From NCBI GenBank assembly GCA_034926225.1, contig JAYFRF010000007.1, positions 124,001 through 188,000 of the forward strand: a DNA stretch of 64,000 bases. Direction: 5' to 3'. Source of the stretch: JAAZKA01 sp034926225 (GTDB taxonomy: Bacteria; Bacillota; Clostridia; Oscillospirales; QAMX01). The notes under the pieces were generated by a model that ran no database searches, was not told the origin of the DNA, and was given only the letters and a program-made list of their open reading frames with translations. Within the stretch, counting starts at the first letter, position 1, and each line of letters starts with the position of its first letter. Below, one piece after another: positions 1 through 8,062 of this stretch. The position numbers and the translations under genes are program-made.

Positions 1-743
1 CCCTCGTCACCCGCGATGCGGATACGGTCGTCGCCGTGCGTAGGCGCGTTCGCCGGACGCAGATAATCCGCGTGCAGCTGCGCTTCCACGCCGCCCGCAA
101 GCGTCATATTCACTGTCGCCGTCGCTTCCATCGTCCCATTGCCGCCGTTTCCCACACAGGAATGCCGCCCCGTTACGCTCTCGCAGGGAAGCCCCGTCAT
201 CCACAGCGCCAGATCGACGACATGGATGCCGATCCACGGAATCGTCCCGCCGTAGAGCGCGCGATCGGCATAAAATGCCGGGCGGCTGCCGAGCCGGTAC
301 GATTTCTGCCCCGTTACAAGCAGCGGCCTGCCGATCGCACCTGCGTCACAGAGCTGTTTTGCTGTGTAGAACCACGGGTCGAACCGCAGTGTCAGCATCG
401 AAAAGTACGGCGCCGCGCTGTTCTTCGCGGCATCCTCCACTTTCCGAAGGTCTTCCAATATCGTCGCGGCGGGCTTCTCACAGTAGACGGCTACCCCCCG
501 TCCGAGCGCTTCGGCAGCGATCGCGGCGTTATCCGAAAATACGGTGTTTACAACCACGGCGTCCACATGTCCGAGAAGCTCCCGCCAGTCCTCATAATAC
601 GGGATCCCTCGTCCGTCAGCCAGCGCCTGCGCGTTGTCCTCCGCTCTGCCCCCGGACGCCGCACCGATAAAGCTTACCCTGCCTCCCGCGTTTAACGCCG
701 TACCGTAATGTCCGCACGCGCCGATGATACCGACACGTGTCAT
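1..743 (-). CDS. Gfo/Idh/MocA-family oxidoreductase (3' end cut by window edge)
   Basis: This is the N-terminal 247 codons of an NAD(P)-dependent sugar or inositol dehydrogenase-like protein; the C-terminus lies outside the window. The protein opens with a Rossmann glycine motif, GIIGACGHYG (about residues 5-14). It carries the family CEKP signature near residue 90, where the lysine-proline contacts cofactor and substrate. Later stretches with WIGIHVVDLALWM resemble the family's C-terminal beta-sheet domain. The ATG overlaps the TGA of the upstream dehydrogenase by 4 bases (ATGA), so the two are translationally coupled. Together with the amidohydrolase upstream they form a three-gene sugar-acid or cyclitol catabolic operon. 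The substrate cannot be read from the sequence. Confidence 0.9.
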   Translation of the reverse strand, partial: MTRVGIIGACGHYGTALNAGGRVSFIGAASGGRAEDNAQALADGRGIPYYEDWRELLGHVDAVVVNTVFSDNAAIAAEALGRGVAVYCEKPAATILEDLRKVEDAAKNSAAPYFSMLTLRFDPWFYTAKQLCDAGAIGRPLLVTGQKSYRLGSRPAFYADRALYGGTIPWIGIHVVDLALWMTGLPCESVTGRHSCVGNGGNGTMEATATVNMTLAGGVEAQLHADYLRPANAPTHGDDRIRIAGDE

Positions 744-2008
744 AGATAGCGGCTCCCGTCAAAGCGCGTAACCTCCGCCGGCCGGAATTCCACTGCAGGG
801 CACGTCCATGCATAGGAAAGCTCCGACGGCAGCTTCATCTGCCCGTAGCAGATCAGCAGATCATCCCGCAGCGTATTCGCAAACCAGCCGTGATCCTCCC
901 CTTTTTGATTCTCCGCGTTCGGGACATCGACGAGATAACGTTTGTCGATCAGCTGCTCGGGGATAAGGTCGAACATGCCGTCGGTCACCTTCAAATGCGG
1001 CAGGATGCTGCCGACAACGCAGGTGATCGCGGATCTGTCCCCCGATGCCGCCGCATCGATACATGTTTGAATCTTGCGCGAGGTCTCCTCCCATATCTGC
1101 GGGTCGCCGTAATCCTTCGTCGTACCATCCCGGAAGGTCACATGGATGATATCATCCTTCTCGTCCTCGTTAAAGCGTACGAGGGCGTTCTCATAGGCAA
1201 ACTCAAAACGCGTGGTCTGGTCGCCGGTCAGGGAATAGGAGCAGCCATACCAAAACGGCACGTTCCCTGGCAGTTCACCGCGCAGCGCGAACACATCCGG
1301 CGTTTCCATGTCAGGCTTTACGCGGTAAGCCTCCGCAAGTACCCGCTCTGGCATTGCTGACGCAGAAAGCGACGCGCCCTCCGGCAGTCCCGCGCCGCCG
1401 ACAAAGAACAGGTTATGCAGATAATGCGCCGTCGCATTCGTGATCACGCAGTCAAGTATCCAATTCCCACGATTATCGCGGTATTTTCCCTTCCATGTGT
1501 GGTTGTAGTAGCTTAAAAACCGCTTCCACGACACGAACGCCTTCATATATACGGGCTGACCTAGCTTACCCACCAGAATATCCCGCTTCAATTCAAGAAC
1601 CGGCTGTGAAAAACTCCACTGGAACCCGACCGCGAGGAACTTCCCCGTCCGTTCGGAGGTTTCCTGAAGTGTTACGGCGTCCTGAATCGTCGGGCAGAGC
1701 GGCTTTTCGACGAGTACATGCGAACCGTGCTCCATCGCATATACAGACTGCGGACGATGCAGCGGGATCGGCGTCGCGATCAGCGCTAGATCGGCAGTCT
1801 TTTCCGCATAGAACGACTCGAGATCATCATAAATCGGATATCCCTGCTTCTGTACCCAATCACAGCTCGGCGCTTTCGCCGCGAACGGATCGACAATGCC
1901 TTCGATCGTAAAATTAGCAGCATCCTTTTCAAGTCTTTCACGCAGATATCTGACATAGGTGTCGCCGTAGCCGCCGATACCCACCAGAACGAGTTTTACC
2001 TTATTCAT
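740..2008 (-). CDS. Gfo/Idh/MocA-family oxidoreductase
   Basis: Predicted NAD(P)-dependent dehydrogenase of the glucose-fructose oxidoreductase/inositol dehydrogenase family, 422 residues. The Rossmann motif VGIGGYG lies near residues 9-15 and the VEKPL signature near 100-104. The family C-terminal domain follows. I chose the ATG at 2008 rather than a TTG two codons upstream because an AGAGG ribosome-binding site sits 9 bases before the ATG. It follows the amidohydrolase by 15 bases and overlaps the next oxidoreductase by 4, so all three are one operon. It is longer than the usual 330-390 residues of the family. The natural substrate is unknown; the context suggests a sugar, sugar acid or cyclitol. 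Confidence 0.92.
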   Translation of the reverse strand: MNKVKLVLVGIGGYGDTYVRYLRERLEKDAANFTIEGIVDPFAAKAPSCDWVQKQGYPIYDDLESFYAEKTADLALIATPIPLHRPQSVYAMEHGSHVLVEKPLCPTIQDAVTLQETSERTGKFLAVGFQWSFSQPVLELKRDILVGKLGQPVYMKAFVSWKRFLSYYNHTWKGKYRDNRGNWILDCVITNATAHYLHNLFFVGGAGLPEGASLSASAMPERVLAEAYRVKPDMETPDVFALRGELPGNVPFWYGCSYSLTGDQTTRFEFAYENALVRFNEDEKDDIIHVTFRDGTTKDYGDPQIWEETSRKIQTCIDAAASGDRSAITCVVGSILPHLKVTDGMFDLIPEQLIDKRYLVDVPNAENQKGEDHGWFANTLRDDLLICYGQMKLPSELSYAWTCPAVEFRPAEVTRFDGSRYL

Positions 2009-2023
2009 CCCCAATATCCTCTT

Positions 2024-3070
2024 TTACAGATTCTTTTCAAAGAAGCCCGCAAGCCACGCGCGGTCTTTCTCATCCCGTACACAGGGCAGCGCACGCTCCA
2101 CATACAGGCCGAGCTTGCCCTTATCCATCGCCTTCGGTTCCGGCGCGACCATCCTTGCGAAGTTTGCGCCCTCGATCGCGGCTACCGCGTCCGTCGCGAG
2201 TCCCAGCCCGCGTATCTCGAAGTCCCAGAACCGGAAAACGTCCTCCGTCGCCAAAAAGCGCCGCATCGTCGTAAGGATGTCCCCCACGCCGCCCTGAAAC
2301 TCATCCGAGGTCATGTCCGTACCGAACACGATACGGTCGGCATACTTCGTAAAAAACGCCTTCCACGTATCCCGCCGGCGGGTGAAGTAGTCGTACATCT
2401 CCCGCCCCGGCGTGATGTCAAACGAGATGTTCGGATACTTTTCCATCACCCGTACGGCCTCGTCCGGGAAATCCGACAGGAAAAAGAAATGCGCGAACGT
2501 CGCGTTGAGGTTCGGATGCCGATCGAGCACCGCAAACACGTCGCGGTAGATCTGCTCTTTCGTCGGGAACGTGCCGTCGCCGTAGAACCAGCCTTCCTGA
2601 AAGGAAAATGCAGGCGCGGTGTCCGCATCCCAGAACGTCTCCGGGTCACACGCGTGCCAAACGACATGCGTCCCCGTACGCTCCAGATAGGCAAAATAAT
2701 CCTCGTAGGCAGCGTCCGACACCGGCAGCTCATGCGCCTTCGCCGTCGTCGGCTTCGTCTCCAGCATTTTAATGCCGTCGAAGCCCATATCGATAAGCTC
2801 CCTCGCCTGCTTTCCAAACTCCCATTCCGCCGGTATCGGCTTTTTCACCGGCACCTCCGGATAGTAAAGCCCGCCGTGCGCAAAAAAGTGCGGGTCCGTA
2901 AGCTTCATCGCCGCCGCAAGCAGGTTATTCCCCGTCGAATTCCATCCGCCGCCGCAGATGCAGGCGAAGTTAACATAATCGAATCCGTGTTCTCTGCGGT
3001 AGTTTTTAAAGTAGTCCATGCAGGCCGCATGCTCCATATGGACATGGCTGTCGATGACCGGGACAGACAT
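2024..3070 (-). CDS. Amidohydrolase-2 family TIM-barrel metal-dependent hydrolase
   Basis: 348-residue protein of the amidohydrolase superfamily (Amidohydro_2 type: lactonases, decarboxylases and related hydrolases). Visible metal and active-site candidates are H9 and H11 in SHVHMEH, K101, H139 in VVWHACD, H194 in FAHFF and D252 in FGTDM, spaced as expected for the barrel. An AAGGAGG-type ribosome-binding site precedes the ATG. It is the first gene of the minus-strand operon with two Gfo/Idh/MocA dehydrogenases and has its own promoter in the divergent region shared with the GH4 gene. Dehydrogenase plus lactonase-like hydrolase is a common pairing for oxidative sugar catabolism, so lactone hydrolysis is a reasonable but unproven guess. 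Confidence 0.88.
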   Translation of the reverse strand: MSVPVIDSHVHMEHAACMDYFKNYRREHGFDYVNFACICGGGWNSTGNNLLAAAMKLTDPHFFAHGGLYYPEVPVKKPIPAEWEFGKQARELIDMGFDGIKMLETKPTTAKAHELPVSDAAYEDYFAYLERTGTHVVWHACDPETFWDADTAPAFSFQEGWFYGDGTFPTKEQIYRDVFAVLDRHPNLNATFAHFFFLSDFPDEAVRVMEKYPNISFDITPGREMYDYFTRRRDTWKAFFTKYADRIVFGTDMTSDEFQGGVGDILTTMRRFLATEDVFRFWDFEIRGLGLATDAVAAIEGANFARMVAPEPKAMDKGKLGLYVERALPCVRDEKDRAWLAGFFEKNL

Positions 3071-3115
3071 AAGGCCGCCTCCTTCATACTTTCCGTTATT
3101 TTAGAATGCAGCGTT

Positions 3116-3144
3116 ATTTTACCACAACACGGTAAAAATTGCAA
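3116..3144 (-). promoter_or_regulatory. Sigma-A-type promoter of the amidohydrolase operon
   Basis: Read on the minus strand, TTGCAA (3144-3139) and TAAAAT (3121-3116) are separated by 17 bases and lie about 50 bases upstream of the amidohydrolase start. Confidence 0.7.
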
Positions 3145-3210
3145 CCATGTGGGCGCAGCATTTGCGATAACTCCGGCAGGTTTTACGTTTGGGCAGCGGG
3201 ATCCTTCCTT

Positions 3211-3222
3211 TTTTACGTAAAA
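3211..3222. promoter_or_regulatory. Candidate operator, 12-bp palindrome between divergent promoters
   Basis: TTTTACGTAAAA is a perfect CG-centred palindrome, the shape used by LacI/GalR-type regulators. It lies between the two divergent promoters, 22 bases upstream of the GH4 promoter -35 box. A half-match, TTTTACGTTT, begins at 3181. Assignment to a regulator is inference. Confidence 0.4.
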
Positions 3223-3243
3223 TACTTCGTATGCAATTACCCC

Positions 3244-3272
3244 TTGCATTTCCCGCTGGCTTCCGTTATAAT
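3244..3272 (+). promoter_or_regulatory. Sigma-A-type promoter of the GH4 gene
   Basis: TTGCAT (3244-3249), 17-base spacer, TATAAT (3267-3272), ending 43 bases before the ATG at 3316. Confidence 0.8.
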
Positions 3273-3315
3273 ATGGATAGTTCTCACAAAATCACTCAAA
3301 AGAGGGAAACGGATT

Positions 3316-4632
3316 ATGAAAAAGATTGCTTTCATCGGAGCCGGCAGCTTTGGCTTTACCCGCACGCTCGTTAAGGACATCTTAAGCTTCCCCGCCTTCT
3401 CCGACGCGGAAATCGCCCTGATGGATATCAACCCCGAACGCCTCGCCTACATCGAACGCGCCTGCAAAAAGATCGTTGAAAAGGGGAACTACCCGGCGAA
3501 AGTCACGGCCACGATGAACCGTGCCGAAGCGCTCGAAGGCGCCGACGGCGTGTTGATTACGATCCTCTCCGGCGGCGTCCATGTCTGGCGTTACGACGTC
3601 GAAATTCCGAAAAAATATGGCGTTGATATTAATGTCGGCGATACGCGCGGCCCCGCCGGTATCTTCCGTTACCTGCGCACCGCGAACGATATGCTTGCCA
3701 TCGGCCGCGATATCGACAAATATTGCCCGAACGCCGTCGTTTTAAACTATACGAACCCCATGGCCATGCTCTGCCGTACCATGCAGGGCGAATGCAAGGC
3801 AAGCATCACCGGCCTCTGCCACAGCGTCCAAGGCACCGCCGAAATGCTCGCCAAGTGGATCGGCGCCGATATGAACGACGTCACCTACCTCTGCGCCGGC
3901 ATCAACCACCAGGCGTTCTACCTCGACTATAAAGTCCGCGGTATCGATGCCTATCCCCTTATCCGCAAAGCGATGGACAACCCTGAAATTTACAACGCCG
4001 AGCAGGTGCGCAATGAGATGTACCTCGCCTTGGGTTACTACGTTACGGAATCCTCCGGCCATAACTCCGAGTATAACGCATGGTTCAGAAAGCGTCCCGA
4101 TCTCATCGAAAAATACTGCACACACGGCACCAACTGGAACCCCGGTCACTACGGATACATCCTCGACGAGTATTTGAAGCGTGAGGATAACTGGAAGCAC
4201 GATATTGATGAGTGGCTCGCTAAAGATGATATTGATATCACCCGCGGCCATGAGTACGCCGCCTGGATTTTCAACGCGGTCTTCGGCGACAATACCATGT
4301 ACGAGTTCAATGGCAACGTGCGCAACTTCGGTCTCATCGACAACCTCCCCGAGGGTGCCTGTGTCGAGGTCCCTGTCGTCGCGTCGAAGTCCGGACTGCG
4401 CGCCATGCATGTCGGAAAGCTCCCGGCGCAGCTCGCCATCCTCAACAACATCTCCTCCCGCTGCGAGGAGCTCGCCATCGAGGGCTCCCTCGAGGGTAAC
4501 CGCGAGAAGATCTATCAGTCCATCATTTTCGATCCGCTGACATCCGCGGTTCTCGGCCTGCGTGAAATCCGCTCGATGGTCGATGAAATGTTTACCGCAA
4601 ACGAGGCGTATCTGCCGCAATTCAGGAAATAA
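3316..4632 (+). CDS. melA: GH4 alpha-galactosidase-like glycosidase
   Basis: 438-residue glycoside hydrolase family 4 enzyme. The family uses NAD+ and a divalent metal and cleaves by oxidation-elimination rather than classical hydrolysis. The NAD-binding motif GAGSFG is at 8-13 and LNYTNPMAM at 143-151. The subgroup motif GLCHSVQGT (166-174) with metal ligand C168, and AGINHQAFY (194-202), resemble MelA alpha-galactosidases rather than the phospho-glucosidase subgroups (CNVP or CDMP in place of CHSV). The ATG at 3316 is preceded by AGAGGGA; an in-frame upstream extension has no ribosome-binding site and does not match the family. It is divergent from a dehydrogenase operon and followed by a strong terminator. 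Exact substrate (galactoside or galacturonide) is uncertain. Confidence 0.88.
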   Translation: MKKIAFIGAGSFGFTRTLVKDILSFPAFSDAEIALMDINPERLAYIERACKKIVEKGNYPAKVTATMNRAEALEGADGVLITILSGGVHVWRYDVEIPKKYGVDINVGDTRGPAGIFRYLRTANDMLAIGRDIDKYCPNAVVLNYTNPMAMLCRTMQGECKASITGLCHSVQGTAEMLAKWIGADMNDVTYLCAGINHQAFYLDYKVRGIDAYPLIRKAMDNPEIYNAEQVRNEMYLALGYYVTESSGHNSEYNAWFRKRPDLIEKYCTHGTNWNPGHYGYILDEYLKREDNWKHDIDEWLAKDDIDITRGHEYAAWIFNAVFGDNTMYEFNGNVRNFGLIDNLPEGACVEVPVVASKSGLRAMHVGKLPAQLAILNNISSRCEELAIEGSLEGNREKIYQSIIFDPLTSAVLGLREIRSMVDEMFTANEAYLPQFRK

Positions 4633-4654
4633 TCAGCGAAATAAGGATTCCCAC

Positions 4655-4714
4655 AACGCGCCGGGCGTGATATTCCCGTTTAAACGTTGAATATCGCATC
4701 CCCGGCGCGTTTTT
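4655..4714 (+). terminator. Rho-independent terminator after the GH4 gene
   Basis: A long hairpin pairs AACGCGCCGGG (from 4655) with CCCCGGCGCGT (to 4710). An inner stem pairs GATATTC with GAATATC. A T-run follows. Confidence 0.9.
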
Positions 4715-4729
4715 GATGAAATTTACGCT

Positions 4730-4758
4730 TTGCCCGCATATTATTTTTCTGTTATAAT
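4730..4758 (+). promoter_or_regulatory. Promoter of the CNNM/CorC operon
   Basis: TTGCCC (4730-4735), 17-base spacer, TATAAT (4753-4758), upstream of the GTG start at 4803. Confidence 0.7.
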
Positions 4759-4802
4759 AAACTATAAATCGTATTACATGAAACCGGAGGTATCATAACA
4801 CC

Positions 4803-5852
4803 GTGGACGACGGAATATTGCCCCGAAGTATCCTGCTGATCATACTTATCCTCGCAGGCGGCTTCTTTGCGGGTTCCGAAACCGCTTTTTCCTATTGCAA
4901 CCGCATTCGTTTCAAGCTCCGCGCCGATGACGGCGACCGGAGCGCTTTGCGCGTCACCAAAATCCTCGACAATTTCGACCGGGCGATTACCACCCTTTTA
5001 ATCGGGAACAACGTCATTCATATAGCGGCCGCCTCTATCGCGACGGTGCTGGCTATCGGTCTTATCGGGCCGAGCGGCTCCGTCGTTTCGACCGTTGTGA
5101 TGACGTTGCTCGTTTTCTTTTTCAGCGAAACTCTCCCGAAAAACATCGCCCGCGCAAATGCCGACGCCTTTGCGTCGGCCGTATCCATCCCTCTATCCTT
5201 CCTCATGCTCCTTTTATGGCCCCTCTCCGCGTTTTTTACCCGAGTCGCGGTTTTCGCCAAAAAGCGCTTCGGCTCCCATAAGAAGGAACCCACCCTCACC
5301 GAGCAGGAACTGCACACCCTCGTCGAAAATATCGAGGAGGAAGGCGCGCTCGAGCCTAAGGACTCAGAGCTGATTCAGTCCGCGATCGATTTTTCCGATA
5401 CCCTCGTCTCCCAGATCATGACCCCATGCTCCGAGATGGTATCCATCGACATCCACGACGATCCCTCCGCCATGCTCACACGCATCCTCGACCGGAAATA
5501 TTCCCGTATCCCGGTCACCGACCACGGTCGCATCATCGGTATACTGCAAATCCGCAAATACCTGCGCACCTATCTGGAAACACCGGTGCCTCCGCTGCGT
5601 CCGCTGCTCGCTCCCCCTACGTTTGTCCGAGCCAACACCCCGGTCAACACCCTCTTCGAGGATATGCGCCGTAAAAAGCTCCATATGTGCATCGTCAACG
5701 ACGATGCGGGACACGCGGTCGGAATCGTGACCATGGAGGACATCCTCGAGGAACTGGTCGGCGACATCATGGATGAGGACGATCCCCCTGAGGAAAACCT
5801 ATCCGTCTGCTCCGTACACGGGGACGGCGCCGAAAAGAGGGTCGCCGTATGA
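4803..5852 (+). CDS. CNNM/CorC-family membrane protein (DUF21 plus CBS pair)
   Basis: 349-residue protein of the HlyC/CorC/CNNM family. An N-terminal DUF21 transmembrane domain (about residues 1-165, with the family FFAGSETAFS segment near 21-30) is followed by a CBS-domain pair (about 200-325) ending in VTMEDILEELVGDIMDE. The C-terminal CorC_HlyC domain found in many relatives is missing, so this copy is short. Members are linked to magnesium or cobalt homeostasis in the cytoplasmic membrane; the old haemolysin label is not supported. GTG start at 4803 with CCGGAGGT upstream. It overlaps the next, paralogous gene by 4 bases (ATGA). Confidence 0.9.
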   Translation: MDDGILPRSILLIILILAGGFFAGSETAFSYCNRIRFKLRADDGDRSALRVTKILDNFDRAITTLLIGNNVIHIAAASIATVLAIGLIGPSGSVVSTVVMTLLVFFFSETLPKNIARANADAFASAVSIPLSFLMLLLWPLSAFFTRVAVFAKKRFGSHKKEPTLTEQELHTLVENIEEEGALEPKDSELIQSAIDFSDTLVSQIMTPCSEMVSIDIHDDPSAMLTRILDRKYSRIPVTDHGRIIGILQIRKYLRTYLETPVPPLRPLLAPPTFVRANTPVNTLFEDMRRKKLHMCIVNDDAGHAVGIVTMEDILEELVGDIMDEDDPPEENLSVCSVHGDGAEKRVAV

Positions 5853-7147
5853 ACCTATATACCGAAATCGGCCTGTATGTTTTTCTTATTTTTTTAGTTA
5901 TGTGCTCCGCCTTCTTCTCCGGCTCCGAAATCGCTTTCGCCACCGCTAATAAAATGCGCTTAAAAAACGCGTCCGACGCCGGCAACCCTTCCGCAAAACT
6001 CGCCTACCGCATTGCGGAGCGCTTTACCGAATTTCTTTCCACCGTTCTGGTCGGCAACAACCTCGTCAACATCGCAGCCTCCTCCACGGCCACCCTCATC
6101 GCCGTCTATCATCTCGGCATCGAACGCGGCGAACCCGTCGCGGCGCTCGTGATGACCGTAATTATCCTCATCTTCGGCGAAATTCTTCCGAAAATTCTCG
6201 CGACCGAGAACGCCGATCGTATTGTTCTCACTTTCGCGCGTCCCCTGCACGTCTGCTTTGTTCTTTTTAAGCCCATCGTCCTCGCCGTCAGCAAAATGCT
6301 GAATCGTCTCTCGAAGCTCTGGACACCCACCGACGCCGAGCCATCTGTGACAGACGAAGAACTGGTCGAAATGGTGGATACCATCGAAGAAGAAGGGGTT
6401 ATCTCCGAACGCGAGGGCGAACTGATCCGCTCCGCCATCGAATTTTCCGATACCACCGTCCATGAGATCCTCACCCCCCGCGTCGATGTCGCCGCCGTCG
6501 ATATCGACGACCCCGTCGAGGACATTCTTTCGAATGATGAGATCATGCGTCACTCCCGCGTCCCCGTTTACGAGGGGTCTGTCGATAACATCGTCGGCAT
6601 CCTCAATACGAAGCACCTTCTGAAATCCGCCATCGCCGACCGCAAGCCCGATATCCGCCGCCTGATGCGCAAACCGCTGTTCGTCCACATGACGATGACC
6701 ACCGCCGATCTTCTGCAGGAGTTCCGCAACCGTCGGCTACATATGGCCGTCGTCCTCGACGAATATGGCGGCACTATGGGCATCGTGACGATGGAGGATG
6801 TGCTGGAGGAAATCGTCGGTGATATCTGGGACGAAAAAGATGTAGTCGAAACGGAATACACCAAGGTATCCGATACCGTTTACATCGTCGACGGCTCCAT
6901 GCAGATATTCGACTTGTTCGAGCTTTTAGATATATCCGACCGGGACTTCGACAGCGAATATACGACCATTGGCGGCTGGGCAACCGAAATGCTCGACCGC
7001 TTCCCTGAAACAGGCGACAGCTTCCGTTATAAGAACCTGCTCGTCATCGTTACCAAAACCGATAACATGCGCGCCGATAAGCTCCGGGTGGAGCTGGTCT
7101 CCGACGAAAACGCGGCGGACGACGAAAATGCCGCGCGAAAGGAATAA
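5849..7147 (+). CDS. CNNM/CorC-family membrane protein (DUF21, CBS pair, CorC_HlyC domain)
   Basis: 432-residue paralogue of the preceding gene with the full family architecture: DUF21 membrane domain (about 1-185, FFSGSEIAFA near 19-28), CBS pair (about 205-330, ending VTMEDVLEEIVGDIWDE) and a C-terminal CorC_HlyC domain (about 345-425). Predicted role in divalent cation export or homeostasis. The start overlaps the upstream stop by 4 bases. Side-by-side full and short CNNM proteins suggest they may form a hetero-oligomer, but that is inference. The downstream HAD phosphatase begins 4 bases after the stop and is co-transcribed. Confidence 0.92.
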   Translation: MNLYTEIGLYVFLIFLVMCSAFFSGSEIAFATANKMRLKNASDAGNPSAKLAYRIAERFTEFLSTVLVGNNLVNIAASSTATLIAVYHLGIERGEPVAALVMTVIILIFGEILPKILATENADRIVLTFARPLHVCFVLFKPIVLAVSKMLNRLSKLWTPTDAEPSVTDEELVEMVDTIEEEGVISEREGELIRSAIEFSDTTVHEILTPRVDVAAVDIDDPVEDILSNDEIMRHSRVPVYEGSVDNIVGILNTKHLLKSAIADRKPDIRRLMRKPLFVHMTMTTADLLQEFRNRRLHMAVVLDEYGGTMGIVTMEDVLEEIVGDIWDEKDVVETEYTKVSDTVYIVDGSMQIFDLFELLDISDRDFDSEYTTIGGWATEMLDRFPETGDSFRYKNLLVIVTKTDNMRADKLRVELVSDENAADDENAARKE

Positions 7148-7151
7148 GAAC

Positions 7152-7946
7152 ATGCCAAGGCTCTCCGATATCCGCGTGTTCATGCTTGACATGGACGGTA
7201 CCATCTACCTCGGCGACCGCCTGTTTCCCTGTACGCTCCCCTTCCTCGCCTACCTCCGCGAATCGGGACGCCGCGCCGTCTATCTGACGAACAACTCCTC
7301 CCGCAGCCGTGATAAATACGTCACCCGACTTGCAGGCTTCGGCATCGACGTCACGCCCGACGATATCTTTACCTCCGGCGAAGCCACAACCCTCTGGCTC
7401 CGCGAACGAACCCCCGGTGCGTCAATTTATCTCGCCGGCACCCCCTCGCTTGAGCATGAATTCGAGGATGCCGGCTTTCATTTAACCGCCGACAATCCCT
7501 CCTGCCTCGTTCTGGGTTTCGATCAGACCATCACCTATGAAAAGCTGACCCTGATCTGCAACCTCGTCCGCTCGGGGATTCCTTATATCGCGACCCATCC
7601 GGACTTCAACTGCCCCGTCGAGGGCGGCTTCATCCCCGATATCGGCGCGATGATCGCCTTCATTGAAGCTTCCACCGGTCGGCGGCCGGATATCGTGATC
7701 GGCAAGCCGAACCGCGCCATCGCCGAAATGGCGATGTGCAAGTATGACGTCGCGGCGCAGGAGCTCGCTATGGTCGGCGACAGGCTCTATACGGATATTG
7801 CGCTCGGCGGCAATGCCGGTATCACAAGCGTTCTCGTCTACTCCGGCGAGACGACGCGGGAAGAGTATAAAAACAGTGACATTCACGCCGATTTCGACTT
7901 TGAAGACCTCGCGGAGCTGCAAAAAGCGTTGAATTCCGAAGTATAA
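7152..7946 (+). CDS. HAD-IIA family sugar phosphatase (NagD-like)
   Basis: 264-residue haloacid dehalogenase-like phosphatase. The nucleophile motif FMLDMDGT places D13 and acid D15; LTNNSS is motif II; GKPNRAI supplies the conserved lysine; MVGDRLYTDIALG is motif IV. The cap region between motifs II and III matches subclass IIA (NagD, p-nitrophenyl phosphatase, phosphoglycolate phosphatase-like). The start was set at the ATG at 7152 because homology begins there; an upstream in-frame extension lies inside the CNNM gene in another frame. It ends the CNNM operon. A housekeeping role in sugar-phosphate or nucleotide-phosphate disposal is typical; the substrate is unknown. Confidence 0.88.
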   Translation: MPRLSDIRVFMLDMDGTIYLGDRLFPCTLPFLAYLRESGRRAVYLTNNSSRSRDKYVTRLAGFGIDVTPDDIFTSGEATTLWLRERTPGASIYLAGTPSLEHEFEDAGFHLTADNPSCLVLGFDQTITYEKLTLICNLVRSGIPYIATHPDFNCPVEGGFIPDIGAMIAFIEASTGRRPDIVIGKPNRAIAEMAMCKYDVAAQELAMVGDRLYTDIALGGNAGITSVLVYSGETTREEYKNSDIHADFDFEDLAELQKALNSEV

Positions 7947-8016
7947 CGCATATAACATATGCCCTCATAGGTAGGGGCGGCTATCAGTCACCCGGCAAGT
8001 TGCCATTTAATCATAC

Positions 8017-8062
8017 AATACCCGCTGAACGGAGTCTGTACTCGTTTCAGCGGGTATTTTTA
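8017..8062. terminator. Bidirectional terminator at the edge of the AT-rich cassette
   Basis: AATACCCGCTGAAC (8017-8030) pairs with GTTTCAGCGGGTATT (8044-8058) with one bulge, followed by T-rich sequence. The right arm overlaps the end of the phosphotransferase gene and repeat copy 1. Confidence 0.75.

Noticed and set aside
36..695. 219-codon plus-strand frame at the left end
   Set aside because: Opposite a convincing Gfo/Idh/MocA gene that runs off the window edge.
3139..3315. Longer N-terminus for the GH4 enzyme
   Set aside because: It covers the promoter and operator region; the ATG at 3316 has a ribosome-binding site and begins at the Rossmann strand.
3742..4620. 292-codon minus-strand frame opposite the GH4 gene
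   Set aside because: Shadow of a clear GH4 enzyme with intact motifs.
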